Below are positions 1 through 8,297 of a stretch of 63,967 nt of DNA, one piece after another. Where the stretch lies: positions 1 through 63,967 of the forward strand of contig JAIESR010000107.1 in the NCBI GenBank assembly GCA_019745775.1, read 5' to 3'. The position numbers were made by a program, and so were the translations under genes. The notes beneath the pieces were generated by a model that saw only the letters and a list, made by a program, of their open reading frames with translations, did not search any database and had not been told where the DNA came from. The DNA comes from Xanthobacteraceae bacterium. GTDB lineage: Bacteria; Pseudomonadota; Alphaproteobacteria; Rhizobiales; Xanthobacteraceae. Position 1 is the first letter of the stretch. Every line of letters starts with the position of its first letter.

Positions 1-231
1 ATCACCCCGTCGTGTCCAATCCAACGGAATCACGATCAGGTCTTGCCGTCGAGCGAGTTTTTCAGCAGCCTGCTAGAACTATCGCCAAGTCGGAGCATTG
101 TCCAGGAGGCGGAAGCGACGTTTGACCGCATTGGTTGTGCGCGCGGCGCGCGGCTTCGGATCTGTGGCGGAAGCAGGTGAGCAATGAGGTCGTTGCGAGA
201 AACGCTGTCGCGCCATGAATAGGAACCGGCG

Positions 232-813
232 CTACCGGCCGGACGCGATGCGGCCGAGCACGCGCAAGCGCGCCTCGCTCGCGGGGTCCGGCTCCACCAC
301 CATGATCCCGCCCTCGCCCGGATCAACGCCGGTGAGCGAGTTGATGTTGGAGCCATGAGTGACGACGACGAGCGCGCCCGGTCCCTTCCAGGCGGCAACC
401 ACCGCGCGGGCGCCTTCGGTGAGTTCGTCGACTCGGCCGCGATTGAACGGCGCATAGGCGTAGTCGAAGGTTCTGGCGGCTTCGGCGCGGCCGATCTTCA
501 TCAGCCGCGCGGTATCGCGGGCGCGGCACCAGCGCGAGGTGAGAACCTTTGCGACCGCGATCTTTTCGGCGCGGAAACGATCGCCGAGCGCGCGCGCCTC
601 GGCGCGGCCCTGTTTGCTGAGGTTGCGCTGGGTAGCGCAGACGCCAAGCCGGAAGCCGGGCGGATCGCCGGCGCCGCCCGGCGCCTCGGCGTGGCGCACC
701 AGCGCGACCCGGTCGCCGTCGCGCAAGGCCGCCCACAGCGCCGCCGGATCGTCGGCTGCTGCCGCCGGCAGCGCCGCGATCGCCAGAATAAGCGGAGCAA
801 TGACAAGTCGCAT
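232..813 (-). CDS. Exported histidine phosphatase family protein
   Basis: A 193-residue protein of the histidine phosphatase (phosphoglycerate mutase-like) superfamily, which transfers phosphate through an active-site histidine. The start at 813 is chosen because a hydrophobic signal peptide (residues 1-20, ending ALPAAAA) begins there and GGTGGAG lies just upstream. A longer reading of the frame is arginine-rich and implausible. The RHA motif is VALVRHAEAP (R40, H41), with SRWCRARDTA and VVVTHGSN supplying the other conserved Arg and His. It starts 15 bases after the stop of the upstream gene (828-1628), so the two are probably co-transcribed. The mature enzyme should be periplasmic. The substrate cannot be told from sequence. 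Confidence 0.88.
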   Translation of the reverse strand: MRLVIAPLILAIAALPAAAADDPAALWAALRDGDRVALVRHAEAPGGAGDPPGFRLGVCATQRNLSKQGRAEARALGDRFRAEKIAVAKVLTSRWCRARDTARLMKIGRAEAARTFDYAYAPFNRGRVDELTEGARAVVAAWKGPGALVVVTHGSNINSLTGVDPGEGGIMVVEPDPASEARLRVLGRIASGR

Positions 814-827
814 TTGCGCTCTCCACC

Positions 828-1628
828 TCACGCAGCGCGGCGGCGGCTCTGGCGCTTCCAGGCCCGATCGAGCGCGGCAAGCTGCGCGTCGACATCGATC
901 GTGGCAACCGCGACCGCCTCGATCTTCTGATCCTCGGTGAAGTCGTCTGCGCCCTGCGCCCGTCGCTCGCCGATCACCAGGTCGCGCTCGTGCAGGAGCC
1001 AAGCGATCTGCGGTTGGAACAGGCGCAGCATGGCCGAGAGCCACCGGCTGGTCGGCCGAAAGCGCTTGTCGGTGTGGATCGCGAATTCATCGATCAGCGG
1101 CACGACGTCGCCCGCCGCGTGCATCCATTCGCCGGTGACCCAGCGGTTGGTCGCGAACAGCCGCTGTGGCACGCCGCTTTGCTCGATCGAGATCGCCACC
1201 AGATGAACGGTGCGCGCCTTGTCGGGATCTGGATCGGCCGGAAGCGCCAACGGCTTGGCTCCCTTGCGCAACCTGTCGACCAGGGAGAAGCAGTGGAAGT
1301 GGCCGTGCTCGCTCCACCGGCGCGCTTCGGACGGCTCATGCGCGTGATAGAACCAGCCGCTGCCGGTTTTGGCGTCGTCGACCGGTTCCGGCGGATAATA
1401 GGTCCAGCGGGTGAAGGCTTCGGGGCTGGCGGCGAGAGGGTCGCCGACCGGGTGGCTACCTTTGCGCGCACCGGCCTCGAGGACAGCGAACAGGTCGCGC
1501 GCCGCCGCCCGCATGGCTACGAGCCGCCGGCGCGGCAGCGGCGCCAGATCGTCGAACGGTGGGGTGATAATCGGCTCGGCCAATCGCACGCCGCTCGATC
1601 GAGTAGGACCGCTGAGAGCCGGCATCAT
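828..1628 (-). CDS. Conserved protein of unknown function (possibly DUF6969-like)
   Basis: A 266-residue soluble protein with no signal peptide or membrane segment. I do not recognise the fold with certainty; the pattern recalls the DUF6969 group. Visible features are an aromatic and histidine-rich centre (TRWTYYPPEP, GWFYHAHEPSEARRW, EHGHFHCF), then VHLVAISIEQ and LFATNRWVTGEWM, and an Arg-rich C-terminus. The clustered His residues could bind metal or act in catalysis, but this is only inference. Two ATG codons sit together at the start (1626-1628 and 1623-1625). The gene lies 15 bases upstream of the exported histidine phosphatase gene and probably forms a two-gene operon with it. Confidence 0.72.
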   Translation of the reverse strand: MMPALSGPTRSSGVRLAEPIITPPFDDLAPLPRRRLVAMRAAARDLFAVLEAGARKGSHPVGDPLAASPEAFTRWTYYPPEPVDDAKTGSGWFYHAHEPSEARRWSEHGHFHCFSLVDRLRKGAKPLALPADPDPDKARTVHLVAISIEQSGVPQRLFATNRWVTGEWMHAAGDVVPLIDEFAIHTDKRFRPTSRWLSAMLRLFQPQIAWLLHERDLVIGERRAQGADDFTEDQKIEAVAVATIDVDAQLAALDRAWKRQSRRRAA

Positions 1629-1688
1629 GGCTTTCCGTCAGCGCAAATTCCAAGTTGTCGAAGGGCACAGATGCCGCCTTGCCCATCC

Positions 1689-2015
1689 CTATCGTAGCTG
1701 GCACGGATTCATGGCGCCCGCTGGATTGCGACCCCCGCTCTTCACCTTACTCTTGGACATATCGCAGGGGATGGCGCCTCGTTTCGCCTTCAAGTAGTTA
1801 CACGGAATCGCGGCCTTGCCTTTCGGAGCAAAGTTGCACGGGATCGCGGCCTTTCCCGTGCCCTTTTGGAAATCCGGGGCTATGATCCCCGGGGCGGATG
1901 GTCCCGTGTTCGTCGGGCGGTTGGGCGACTGTGCCGACGCCGGCGCGGCGAGGCCGCCGGCCACCATCATGAGGGCGACGGCGCTCTTACGTGGGCGCAT
2001 GCGCTGGTGAGACAT
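1689..2015 (-). CDS. Small exported protein with three AIPC repeats
   Basis: A 108-residue protein not recognised as a named family. The start at 2015 is preceded by AGGAG and opens a signal peptide (basic MSHQRMRPRK, hydrophobic SAVALMMVAGGLAAPASA, cleavage near residue 28). The mature part is short, basic and proline-rich. It carries three copies of K/R-A/G-AIPC-N/D at residues 57-60, 69-72 and 81-84, an exact period of 12 residues, and a fourth cysteine near the end (NPCQ). The evenly spaced cysteines could form disulfides, bind metal or be crosslinked in the periplasm; none of these is shown. It is divergent from the VOC gene at 2163. Confidence 0.68.
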   Translation of the reverse strand: MSHQRMRPRKSAVALMMVAGGLAAPASAQSPNRPTNTGPSAPGIIAPDFQKGTGKAAIPCNFAPKGKAAIPCNYLKAKRGAIPCDMSKSKVKSGGRNPAGAMNPCQLR

Positions 2016-2162
2016 GTGGCGCTCCTGCTTCTCGGCCACACCCGGCGGCCGGTGAAATGACTGTCGCCCTTCCCTTGCGTCCTTGTAATTAATAGTACGA
2101 AACGCATCATCCGTCGATACGTCAACCCAATGAGCCTCGCCGGTTGCTGAGGGAGCCACACC

Positions 2163-3083
2163 ATGCTGGCCACGCCGGGTTTCCATCACCTGCATCTCAA
2201 TTCGGTCAATCCGGATGCCGCAATCGATTTCTACCTCAAGCAATTTCCCGGCACCTCGAAAACCACCTGGGCCGGCATCCCGGCGCTGAAGTCGCCGACC
2301 AATGTTTTGATCCTGTTCAGCAAGGTCGACACCCCGCCACCGACCTCACCGCAGACCGCAATCTGGCACTTCGGGTGGCACGTCCAGGATTCGCGCCGGC
2401 GCCTTGACACCTACAAGGCGCGGCCGGACGTGCAGCACTTCCCGCTCTACACCTCCGACGACGGCGGCACAGTACTGATCTCTTCCGACACCTGGCCGGC
2501 CGGCGCCGCGCTTGGCCTCACGCGCGCCGAGATCGCCGACGCCAAATCCAAGAATGTGCAGCCCGCGCGCGAGCGCGGCTTCGCCTACCTGCAAGGGCCC
2601 GACGGCGCGATCGTCGAGTATCTCGGCAACTTCCCGGCCGAGCGCATGAACCACGTGCACATGTTCCAGGATCATCCGTTCTGCGCCGAGCTCTGGTACC
2701 GCCGGCATCTCGATGCGCACCCGGTCGCGGGCCGCAGCAGCGCCGCCGCGATGACGGAAGCGAACTGCCAGGTGCCGCGCGGGCCGGAGCCGTCATGGCC
2801 GGCGATGGAGCGCCATGGCCTCTACCGCACGCCGCGCGCGGCGGTCGAGTTCGACGACGTGATGCTGACCTGGTACGCCCGCCAGGACGATGCGCCGCTG
2901 ATCGGCACGCGCGGCCAGCTCTACGACCACATCGCGCTGAGCGTCTCGGACCTCGACGCCTGGATCGACAAACTGCACGGCGAAGGCGTCATGTTTCTGG
3001 AGCAGCCCTATCGTCTCGGCGACACGCGCGCCGCGATGATCGAGGGCCCGAGCCGCGAGGCGATCGAGCTCGTCGAGATTTGA
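2163..3083 (+). CDS. VOC (glyoxalase/dioxygenase superfamily) protein
   Basis: A 306-residue protein of the vicinal oxygen chelate superfamily, soluble and probably metal-dependent. The N-terminal half opens GFHHLHLNSVNPDAAIDFY, typical of the first VOC beta-alpha unit with metal-ligand histidines. A second unit is seen near the C-terminus (YDHIALSVSDLDAWIDKL) and ends in IELVEI with the usual acidic ligand. GAGGGAG precedes the ATG. The length fits a two-domain VOC protein such as an extradiol dioxygenase-like or lyase-like member, but the reaction cannot be assigned. A cupin gene follows 160 bases downstream, separated by a hairpin and a palindromic repeat. Confidence 0.82.
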   Translation: MLATPGFHHLHLNSVNPDAAIDFYLKQFPGTSKTTWAGIPALKSPTNVLILFSKVDTPPPTSPQTAIWHFGWHVQDSRRRLDTYKARPDVQHFPLYTSDDGGTVLISSDTWPAGAALGLTRAEIADAKSKNVQPARERGFAYLQGPDGAIVEYLGNFPAERMNHVHMFQDHPFCAELWYRRHLDAHPVAGRSSAAAMTEANCQVPRGPEPSWPAMERHGLYRTPRAAVEFDDVMLTWYARQDDAPLIGTRGQLYDHIALSVSDLDAWIDKLHGEGVMFLEQPYRLGDTRAAMIEGPSREAIELVEI

Positions 3084-3096
3084 GTCAAACCCACAA

Positions 3097-3119
3097 ACGG
3101 GTCGACTTTATCGACCCGT
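3097..3119 (+). terminator. Hairpin after the VOC gene, possible terminator
   Basis: A perfect 9-bp inverted repeat (ACGGGTCGA / TCGACCCGT) with a 5-base loop starts 13 bases after the VOC stop codon. It is not followed by a clear T-run, so Rho-independent termination is uncertain. It may instead stabilise the 3' end of the message. Confidence 0.4.
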
Positions 3120-3201
3120 CGTCTTTGCGAGGAGCGAAGCGACGAAGCAATCCAGGTGCTGACGGCGATTCTGGATTGCTTCGCTTCGCTCGCAATGACG
3201 C
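3118..3201. repeat. Palindromic intergenic repeat (REP-like)
   Basis: An imperfect palindrome. GCGAGGAGCGAAGCGACGAA then GCAATCCAG on the left is mirrored by CTGGATTGCTTC then GCTTCGCTCGC on the right, around a short centre. This pattern is widespread between genes in Bradyrhizobium relatives. It lies between the VOC and cupin genes. Confidence 0.75.
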
Positions 3202-3244
3202 GTTGAATGATGACCTAAGACGCAACCGCAAGCGAGGCAGTAGC

Positions 3245-3703
3245 ATGACCGAAACGAAATGGAAGCATGACGGCGTGCGCGTCATCCCCGGCCATTCGCT
3301 CGATTCGAACACCGCGCAGACGCCGGGCATGGACCGCAAGGCCGCAATCAACCTCGCCCGCGCCGGGGCGCAGAAGCTGTGGGCCGGCACGGTCGCGATC
3401 CACCCCAACGCCAAGACCGGCGCGCACCACCACGGCGAACTCGAGAGCGTGATCTATGTGGTGCGCGGCCGCGCCCGCATGCGCTGGGGCGAGCGGCTCG
3501 AGTTCACCGCCGAGGCCGGTCCCGGCGACTTCATCTTCGTGCCGCCGTTCGTGCCGCACCAGGAGATCAACGCCAGCGCGGACGAGCCGCTCGAATGCGT
3601 CGTCATCCGCAGCGACAACGAGGCGGTGGTGGTCAATCTCGATATCGAGGGAGTCGAAAAGCCGGAGACCGTGGCCTGGATCGATCCGATCCACAAAGGC
3701 TGA
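3245..3703 (+). CDS. Cupin domain protein
   Basis: A 152-residue single-domain cupin. Cupin motif 1 is seen as GAHHHGELESVIYVVRG (the HxH and Glu metal ligands), and motif 2 as GPGDFIFVPPFVPHQEIN (the second His). All four expected ligands are present, so a metal-binding beta-barrel is likely. The start at 3245 (MTETKWKHDG) is the first ATG after the repeat, with AGCGAGG upstream. The reading frame also runs open further upstream through the VOC gene, but that part is a shadow. The substrate is unknown. Pairing with a VOC protein hints at small-molecule metabolism, which is inference only. Confidence 0.85.
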   Translation: MTETKWKHDGVRVIPGHSLDSNTAQTPGMDRKAAINLARAGAQKLWAGTVAIHPNAKTGAHHHGELESVIYVVRGRARMRWGERLEFTAEAGPGDFIFVPPFVPHQEINASADEPLECVVIRSDNEAVVVNLDIEGVEKPETVAWIDPIHKG

Positions 3704-3904
3704 CGCTGTCGTATTCCGGGTCAGGGGTGTCCGCTTTGGACACAAGCGTTCGGCCGCGAACGCATCGGCTTACCGTCCGACCTGGGCGGCGGCGCCGACG
3801 CTAACGTTAAGGCCGGCAATCGCTGTACAGCAGGCCGGCCGCGGGGAAGGATCGACAGCAAGCACGCAGGACCCCGCGTCAAGAACAAGCGTACAGGCCG
3901 CCAC

Positions 3905-4000
3905 ATGCGTTGGGCAAAGCTCGTCCTCTACCTCTACGTCGCGCAAGCCGCGCTCGGCTTTGCGATCGGCTTTGCGCTTCCATTCCTGTCGCTGGGATGA
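3905..4000 (+). CDS. Possible 31-residue membrane microprotein
   Basis: A short frame encodes 31 residues: a basic start (MRWAK), then an almost uninterrupted hydrophobic stretch (LVLYLYVAQAALGFAIGFAL) and the end PFLSLG before a TGA stop. It would make one transmembrane helix with the N-terminus inside. No strong ribosome-binding site is visible (only AGG in ACAGGCCGCCAC), so coding is uncertain. The rest of the 330-base gap (3704-4034) holds no other feature I can support. Confidence 0.35.
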   Translation: MRWAKLVLYLYVAQAALGFAIGFALPFLSLG

Positions 4001-4034
4001 TGCCGCAGCGCTTGTCCCGCGCGCCGCCGGCGGA

Positions 4035-5000
4035 TCAGGACGGCGTCAGCCGCCGCACGCTGGTGACCTCGCCGGCGACGCCGCGGATGCGCGGGATCGC
4101 CTCGGCGATCGGCTCGAACGCGACCGCCGTGTGACGCGAGGCGTTGGCATGCACGAAGGTCGCATCGTCCCGCACGATCGCGACATGCCCCTTCCAGAAC
4201 ACGAGATCGCCACGGCGCAATTGCTTGAGCTCGCGCGGGTGCGCGAGCGCCGACCCGAGAGCCCGCTCCTGCATGTCGGTGTCGCGCGGGCAGGCGATGC
4301 CGCAGGCATTGAGCGCGAGCTGCACCAGCCCCGAGCAGTCGAGGCCGAGGCTGGTCTTGCCGCCCCACAGATACGGCACGCCCAGGAACCGCTCGGCGAC
4401 CGCGACGAAATCGGGCTCGCGGCTCTCCACGGCGGCAAGGTGCGACGCCGGCACGTGACCGCCTGAGGCGGTGACCGCGAACGCCCGCTCGGTGCGCGCA
4501 ATCGCGAGCCGGCTGCCGAACGACAGCGTCGCCGTCGGCGGCAGCCTGATGGACGGCCCCGGGAACATGAACGTCCGCAGCGCCGACACCTTGTGGGTCG
4601 CGGCAGGTCCGGGCTCGCGCAACGCATCGACCGGCAGGTATCCGACATAGCCGTCGCCGGCGAGCTGTCCCCACGCCCAGCCGTCCGGGCCGGTGTCGTA
4701 GACCGTGACCCGCTCGCCCTTGAGCGCCTCGGTCGACAGCTCCGCGGCATGCGAGGGCCTGCTGCGGACCGGCGCCTGCGGCGCGCCGATCTCATAAGCC
4801 CCGCCCTCGACGAAACGCTTGGCTTCGACCTTGCCGGCGAGGTGTTGCGCCGCGAGGTCCGGACGCGCCGGCGTGATGCGCGGATCGAGTCCGCTGACAC
4901 CGGCATCGCCCACGGCTTCGGCGCGCGCCGCCAGCGGCCAGGCGACCGCGCCGCCGAGCAGCGCAACGAACTCGCGCCGTTTCATCCGATCGAATCGCAT
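4035..5000 (-). CDS. NlpC/P60 family hydrolase with Tat-type leader
   Basis: A 321-residue cell-wall peptidase-like protein. Residues 6-28 (MKRREFVALLGG followed by AVAWPLAARA) form a twin-arginine signal of the type common on binding proteins in this bacterial group. Residues about 60-190 resemble two SH3-like domains (VTVYDTGPDGWAWGQL, GYVGYLPVDAL). The NlpC/P60 domain spans about 195-321, with the catalytic Cys at 222 (LDCSGLVQ), His at 272 (KGHVAIV) and a likely third residue in FVHANA. Starts at 5000 or 4985 are both possible, and both keep the leader. Related proteins, as I recall them, usually begin near LDPRITPARPDL with no leader, so export looks like an acquired trait here. It should cut peptide bonds in peptidoglycan stems. 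Confidence 0.88.
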   Translation of the reverse strand: MRFDRMKRREFVALLGGAVAWPLAARAEAVGDAGVSGLDPRITPARPDLAAQHLAGKVEAKRFVEGGAYEIGAPQAPVRSRPSHAAELSTEALKGERVTVYDTGPDGWAWGQLAGDGYVGYLPVDALREPGPAATHKVSALRTFMFPGPSIRLPPTATLSFGSRLAIARTERAFAVTASGGHVPASHLAAVESREPDFVAVAERFLGVPYLWGGKTSLGLDCSGLVQLALNACGIACPRDTDMQERALGSALAHPRELKQLRRGDLVFWKGHVAIVRDDATFVHANASRHTAVAFEPIAEAIPRIRGVAGEVTSVRRLTPS

Positions 5001-5051
5001 CCCATTCCCGGCGGTGAAAACCGCTTTTCCAAGTGAACGATGCGCTGTTGC

Positions 5052-7145
5052 CTAGCTGCGCGGCGGGCGGCGCCGCTCACTGAACCACGCGCGATACTCG
5101 GTCATCTTGGCGCGCTGAGCCCGCGGCGCAAACCGCTTGCAGGTCCTGGCCTCGTCGCTGTTCTCGGCCGCGCCCCAGCGCAGCTCGACGCAGTCGTTCG
5201 GGTTGTAGGCCATTTCGAGAAGCTTCACGCGATCGACCACGTCCTTGACCGAGAGCGTCCACGGCGAGCCGTCGCTGCGCGGATAAGAGAAGGTGCGCGA
5301 CGACAGTTCCTGCGCCAGCACGCGCTGCAATTGCGCCGTCACTTCCGCGATGCTCTGGCCGGCCGGCATCGCATAGCGCTCGGGCCGCCGCGCGACGCGC
5401 TCCGGGAAGGTCCGCACGACGTCGATCGCAATCAGCAGCCGCAGGTCGCGCGACGGGGTCGAGAAATCTTCCCACGGGCCGGTGGTCTCGAAGATCGCGG
5501 CGCCGTCCGGCATCGAGGCTTCGCCCTTGCCGCTGTTCTGGAACTTGCGCCCGTTCTCGACCGAGGTCACGCGCGCCTTCACCTGCTCCTCCAGCGCGGC
5601 GATCGCTTCCTTCATCGCACGCAGCGGATCGAGCGGCGACGGCGACATCACGTCGTCCATGCGATCGTAGAACGCCTCGATGCTCATCCGTCCCTGGTCG
5701 GTCGAGAAATCGCTGTAATGCGCATTCTTGGCGATCTCGGCGAAGGTGAGCCGCCGCAGGCCGCTCTTGTCGCGCACGATCGGCCGGAAGCGCTTGAAGC
5801 CCGGGCCGCCGAGCGCGGGATCCTGCGCGAACAGGAAGTTGCCGCGCCAGAACCGCTTGCGCGCGACCGTGCCGTCGGGCTGCGCGTCGACCGCGAGGAT
5901 CACGCCGGCGTCGCTCTCCGTCTGCGGCACACGCTTCACCAGAATCAACAGGTGCCCGTAAGGATCGGCGTAGACCGTGCCCGGCCGCAGCGTGTCCTGC
6001 GTCAGCGGCACCGGATAGAAATCGTTGTTGATGTCTTCGAGCGCGGTACGCCCGGCGCCCGAGTGCACAGCGTCGGCGACGCGCTGCAGGTACCAGCCGA
6101 ACCCCGGTACCAGCCCGGCGGGTTTCGGCGGCCATCCCCGCGGCTTCTTGGCGGCGGGCGCCGGCGCCTTCGATGCCGGCACGTTCGCTGGCGGCGCGCC
6201 CGCCTGGCTGAAGAGACCGAACGGCGAAGATGACGTCGCCGTGGTCGTCGGCGGTGGCGTGGCGGCTTCGTCTTCCTGCGAGCCGGCCGGCGGCGGCTCG
6301 AGGTTCTGGATGTTCCAGAACGCGAAGCATTTCGGCGGTCCGCCGGCGCTGCCGCGCGTGCACTTCGCGTAGCCATAGGGCAGCCCGATCTTGAACGCGA
6401 AATAGGCGCGCAGGAAGTACGGCAGGTCGGCGCAATCGGGCCGGATGAACATCTTGATCGAGTCTTCGTTCAGACCCAGGTGGTTGTGCAGGAAGTTGCG
6501 TGAGCGGTCGCGCAGCACCTCATGCAGCGCGGGCCATGACAGCGTCGCGTCGAGCGGCGCGTCGAACATCTTCTCGATCCACGCCGAATAAAGGTTCTCG
6601 GTCGAGCGGTTCCAGGTGTCGCGGATCGGCCAGACGCTGTTGTCGACGCCGCGCGGTTTCGGCGGCTCCTTGTCGAGCACCACGACTTCGCGCGTGATGG
6701 TCGCGCATTCGGCCGGCGCGTCGGCGCGCGTCAGCCGCACCTGCCACTTGCCCGCGACCGGCTTCGGGACCTCCGCGAACCAGGAATACGGCGGCCCGCC
6801 GAAGCGCTCATTCGACGTCGCTGCGACGCTGCCATTCGGCGCGACCAGCGTAAGCCGGCCTTCGAGGGGTTTCTCGGCGGCGAACAGGACCCGCAGCGGC
6901 GCCCCGCGCCAGGGCGCGATCGGCGACGGCAGCACGGCAATCTCCGCGGCGTCCTCGCAGGTGGTCGCGCGCACGGGGGACGCGCCTTGGGCGCGCGCGT
7001 CCGCGGCCGCAATAACGAAGGCCAAGAATACGCCTGCGATCGGCGACAACGCCGTCGCGGCGACAGCTCGTGAGCGCGCTGAGAACAATGGAATCCCTCC
7101 GTCCCGGTCCGTCGTGACAATATGGGAAAGCCGGGGCTGAATCAT
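5052..7145 (-). CDS. Large exported protein, possibly papain-like fold
   Basis: A 697-residue protein I cannot name. The ATG at 7145 is used because the longer frame begins with TTG and neither start has a clear ribosome-binding site. A hydrophobic segment near residues 27-52 ending ADARA suggests a signal peptide or anchor. Residues about 60-160 look beta-rich. From about 238 onward the order DCADLPYFLRAYFAFKIG, then GTVYADPYGHLLILVKRV (His about 398), then VILAVDAQ recalls the Cys-His-third-residue order of NlpC/P60 and related peptidases. A Pro/Ala/Thr-rich linker (about 280-345) separates the Cys from the His. The next gene downstream is a true NlpC/P60 hydrolase, which makes a cell-wall role plausible but unproven. 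Confidence 0.72.
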   Translation of the reverse strand: MIQPRLSHIVTTDRDGGIPLFSARSRAVAATALSPIAGVFLAFVIAAADARAQGASPVRATTCEDAAEIAVLPSPIAPWRGAPLRVLFAAEKPLEGRLTLVAPNGSVAATSNERFGGPPYSWFAEVPKPVAGKWQVRLTRADAPAECATITREVVVLDKEPPKPRGVDNSVWPIRDTWNRSTENLYSAWIEKMFDAPLDATLSWPALHEVLRDRSRNFLHNHLGLNEDSIKMFIRPDCADLPYFLRAYFAFKIGLPYGYAKCTRGSAGGPPKCFAFWNIQNLEPPPAGSQEDEAATPPPTTTATSSSPFGLFSQAGAPPANVPASKAPAPAAKKPRGWPPKPAGLVPGFGWYLQRVADAVHSGAGRTALEDINNDFYPVPLTQDTLRPGTVYADPYGHLLILVKRVPQTESDAGVILAVDAQPDGTVARKRFWRGNFLFAQDPALGGPGFKRFRPIVRDKSGLRRLTFAEIAKNAHYSDFSTDQGRMSIEAFYDRMDDVMSPSPLDPLRAMKEAIAALEEQVKARVTSVENGRKFQNSGKGEASMPDGAAIFETTGPWEDFSTPSRDLRLLIAIDVVRTFPERVARRPERYAMPAGQSIAEVTAQLQRVLAQELSSRTFSYPRSDGSPWTLSVKDVVDRVKLLEMAYNPNDCVELRWGAAENSDEARTCKRFAPRAQRAKMTEYRAWFSERRRPPRS

Positions 7146-7641
7146 GACCAAAATGAACTGGCGGGCCAATGGGCCGCAGCGCGGAAGGCCTGCGCGGAAC
7201 CCAGCGTGGCGCTACACCCGGCGAGACCAGCCTCACTTTTCTGTTGATAGCGTTTCGCCGATGCCACCGAAACAAGTTCATCGTTTTGCGCAGATGTTGA
7301 CGCGTTGTCATACGCGTTCCGTTCATAGCGCCCGAAACCGCTTTGAGCCTGGTCGATTAAGGATTATTGTCCTCCCGTGCCGCTCACCGGGGGCGTGTCC
7401 AAAGACGCGCCATAGGCATAGCCGGACCTGCGAATGCACCAATGTCACGTCGAAGGCCACTGCACGGAGTGGTAAGAGCCGAAAGAATGAAAGATTCGAA
7501 CCTAAGCCGATGATCGCTTTCAAGAATTTATCTTACACCCGATCTTACACCCTACCCTGGCGGTGAAAGAAGAAGCCGGGTGCGAGGGACATTGACCCTC
7601 CCCGGCGGGCGGGACTAAGACCTTGAGCGGGCACGAGAACC
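7146..7641. other. 495-base gap before trpG
   Basis: No convincing gene. It holds a 12-bp direct repeat at 7530-7552, a weak hairpin near 7585-7601 (GAGGG / CCCTC) and the leader of trpG. No tryptophan-rich leader peptide or attenuator pair was found. trpE is not adjacent. Confidence 0.5.
7530..7552. repeat. Direct repeat ATCTTACACCCG, possible operator
   Basis: Two tandem copies of ATCTTACACCC separated by one base (period 12) lie about 90 bases upstream of trpG. The core ATCTTAC recurs three times upstream of dnaE (42577-42660). A one-helical-turn spacing suits a dimeric DNA-binding protein, but none is known to me. Confidence 0.4.
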
Positions 7642-8277
7642 ATGATCGTCCTCATCGACAATTACGACAGCTTCACTTTCAACCTGTTCCACTATCTCGG
7701 CGGGTTGGGGGCGGACGTCGTCGTGCATCGCAACGACAAGATCGCGACCGCCGATGTGATCGCGGCGGCGCCCGAGGCAATCGTGCTGTCGCCCGGGCCA
7801 TGTACGCCGAACGAGGCCGGCATCTGCCTCGACGTCATCGCCAAAGCGTCGTCGACCATCCCGATCCTGGGCGTGTGTCTCGGCCACCAGGCGATCGGCC
7901 AGGCGTTCGGCGGCAAGGTCGTGCGCGCGCCGACGCTGGTGCACGGCAAGCTGTCGTCGATCAGGCATCGCGGCGAAGGCGTGTTCCGCGGCATCAACGG
8001 ACCGTTCCAGGCGACGCGCTACCACTCGCTGGTGGTCGAGCGCGCGACCATGCCGTCGGAGCTTTCAGTCGTCGCGGAAACCGACGACAAGCTCGTCATG
8101 GGCGTCGCGCATACGCGGCTGCCGGTACACGGCGTGCAGTTCCATCCCGAGAGCATCGCCTCCGAGCACGGGCATCTCATCCTGAAGAATTTTCTCGACA
8201 TCGCGGCGACGTGGAACGCCGCGACCGGTCGCAGCACGGCGCGCACGATGCCGGGCAGCCGCCGCGCGGCACGTTGA
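7642..8277 (+). CDS. trpG: Anthranilate/aminodeoxychorismate synthase component II
   Basis: A 211-residue class I glutamine amidotransferase that supplies ammonia from glutamine to chorismate for anthranilate, the first step of tryptophan synthesis; many such subunits also serve folate synthesis. The start [15 protein letters not shown] is canonical. The catalytic triad is Cys79 (GVCLGHQ), His168 and Glu170 (QFHPES). The oxyanion loop [12 protein letters not shown] is present. An Ala/Arg-rich tail of about 20 residues follows the domain. It is the first gene of trpG-trpD-trpC. The partner subunit gene (trpE or pabB) is not in the window. Confidence 0.95.
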   Translation: MIVLIDNYDSFTFNLFHYLGGLGADVVVHRNDKIATADVIAAAPEAIVLSPGPCTPNEAGICLDVIAKASSTIPILGVCLGHQAIGQAFGGKVVRAPTLVHGKLSSIRHRGEGVFRGINGPFQATRYHSLVVERATMPSELSVVAETDDKLVMGVAHTRLPVHGVQFHPESIASEHGHLILKNFLDIAATWNAATGRSTARTMPGSRRAAR

Positions 8278-8297
8278 GGGGCGCGAAGGGCGCAATA

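Noticed and set aside
5040-6233. Long plus-strand frame of 397 codons
   Set aside because: Arg/His-rich antisense shadow of the exported protein at 5052-7145.
7480-7560. GGTTCGAATC on the minus strand, resembling the T-arm of a tRNA
   Set aside because: The T-stem does not pair at two of five positions, and no matching acceptor, D or anticodon arm was found.
7146-7641. Trp leader peptide and attenuator before trpG
   Set aside because: No short frame with clustered Trp codons and no alternative hairpin pair ending in a T-run.
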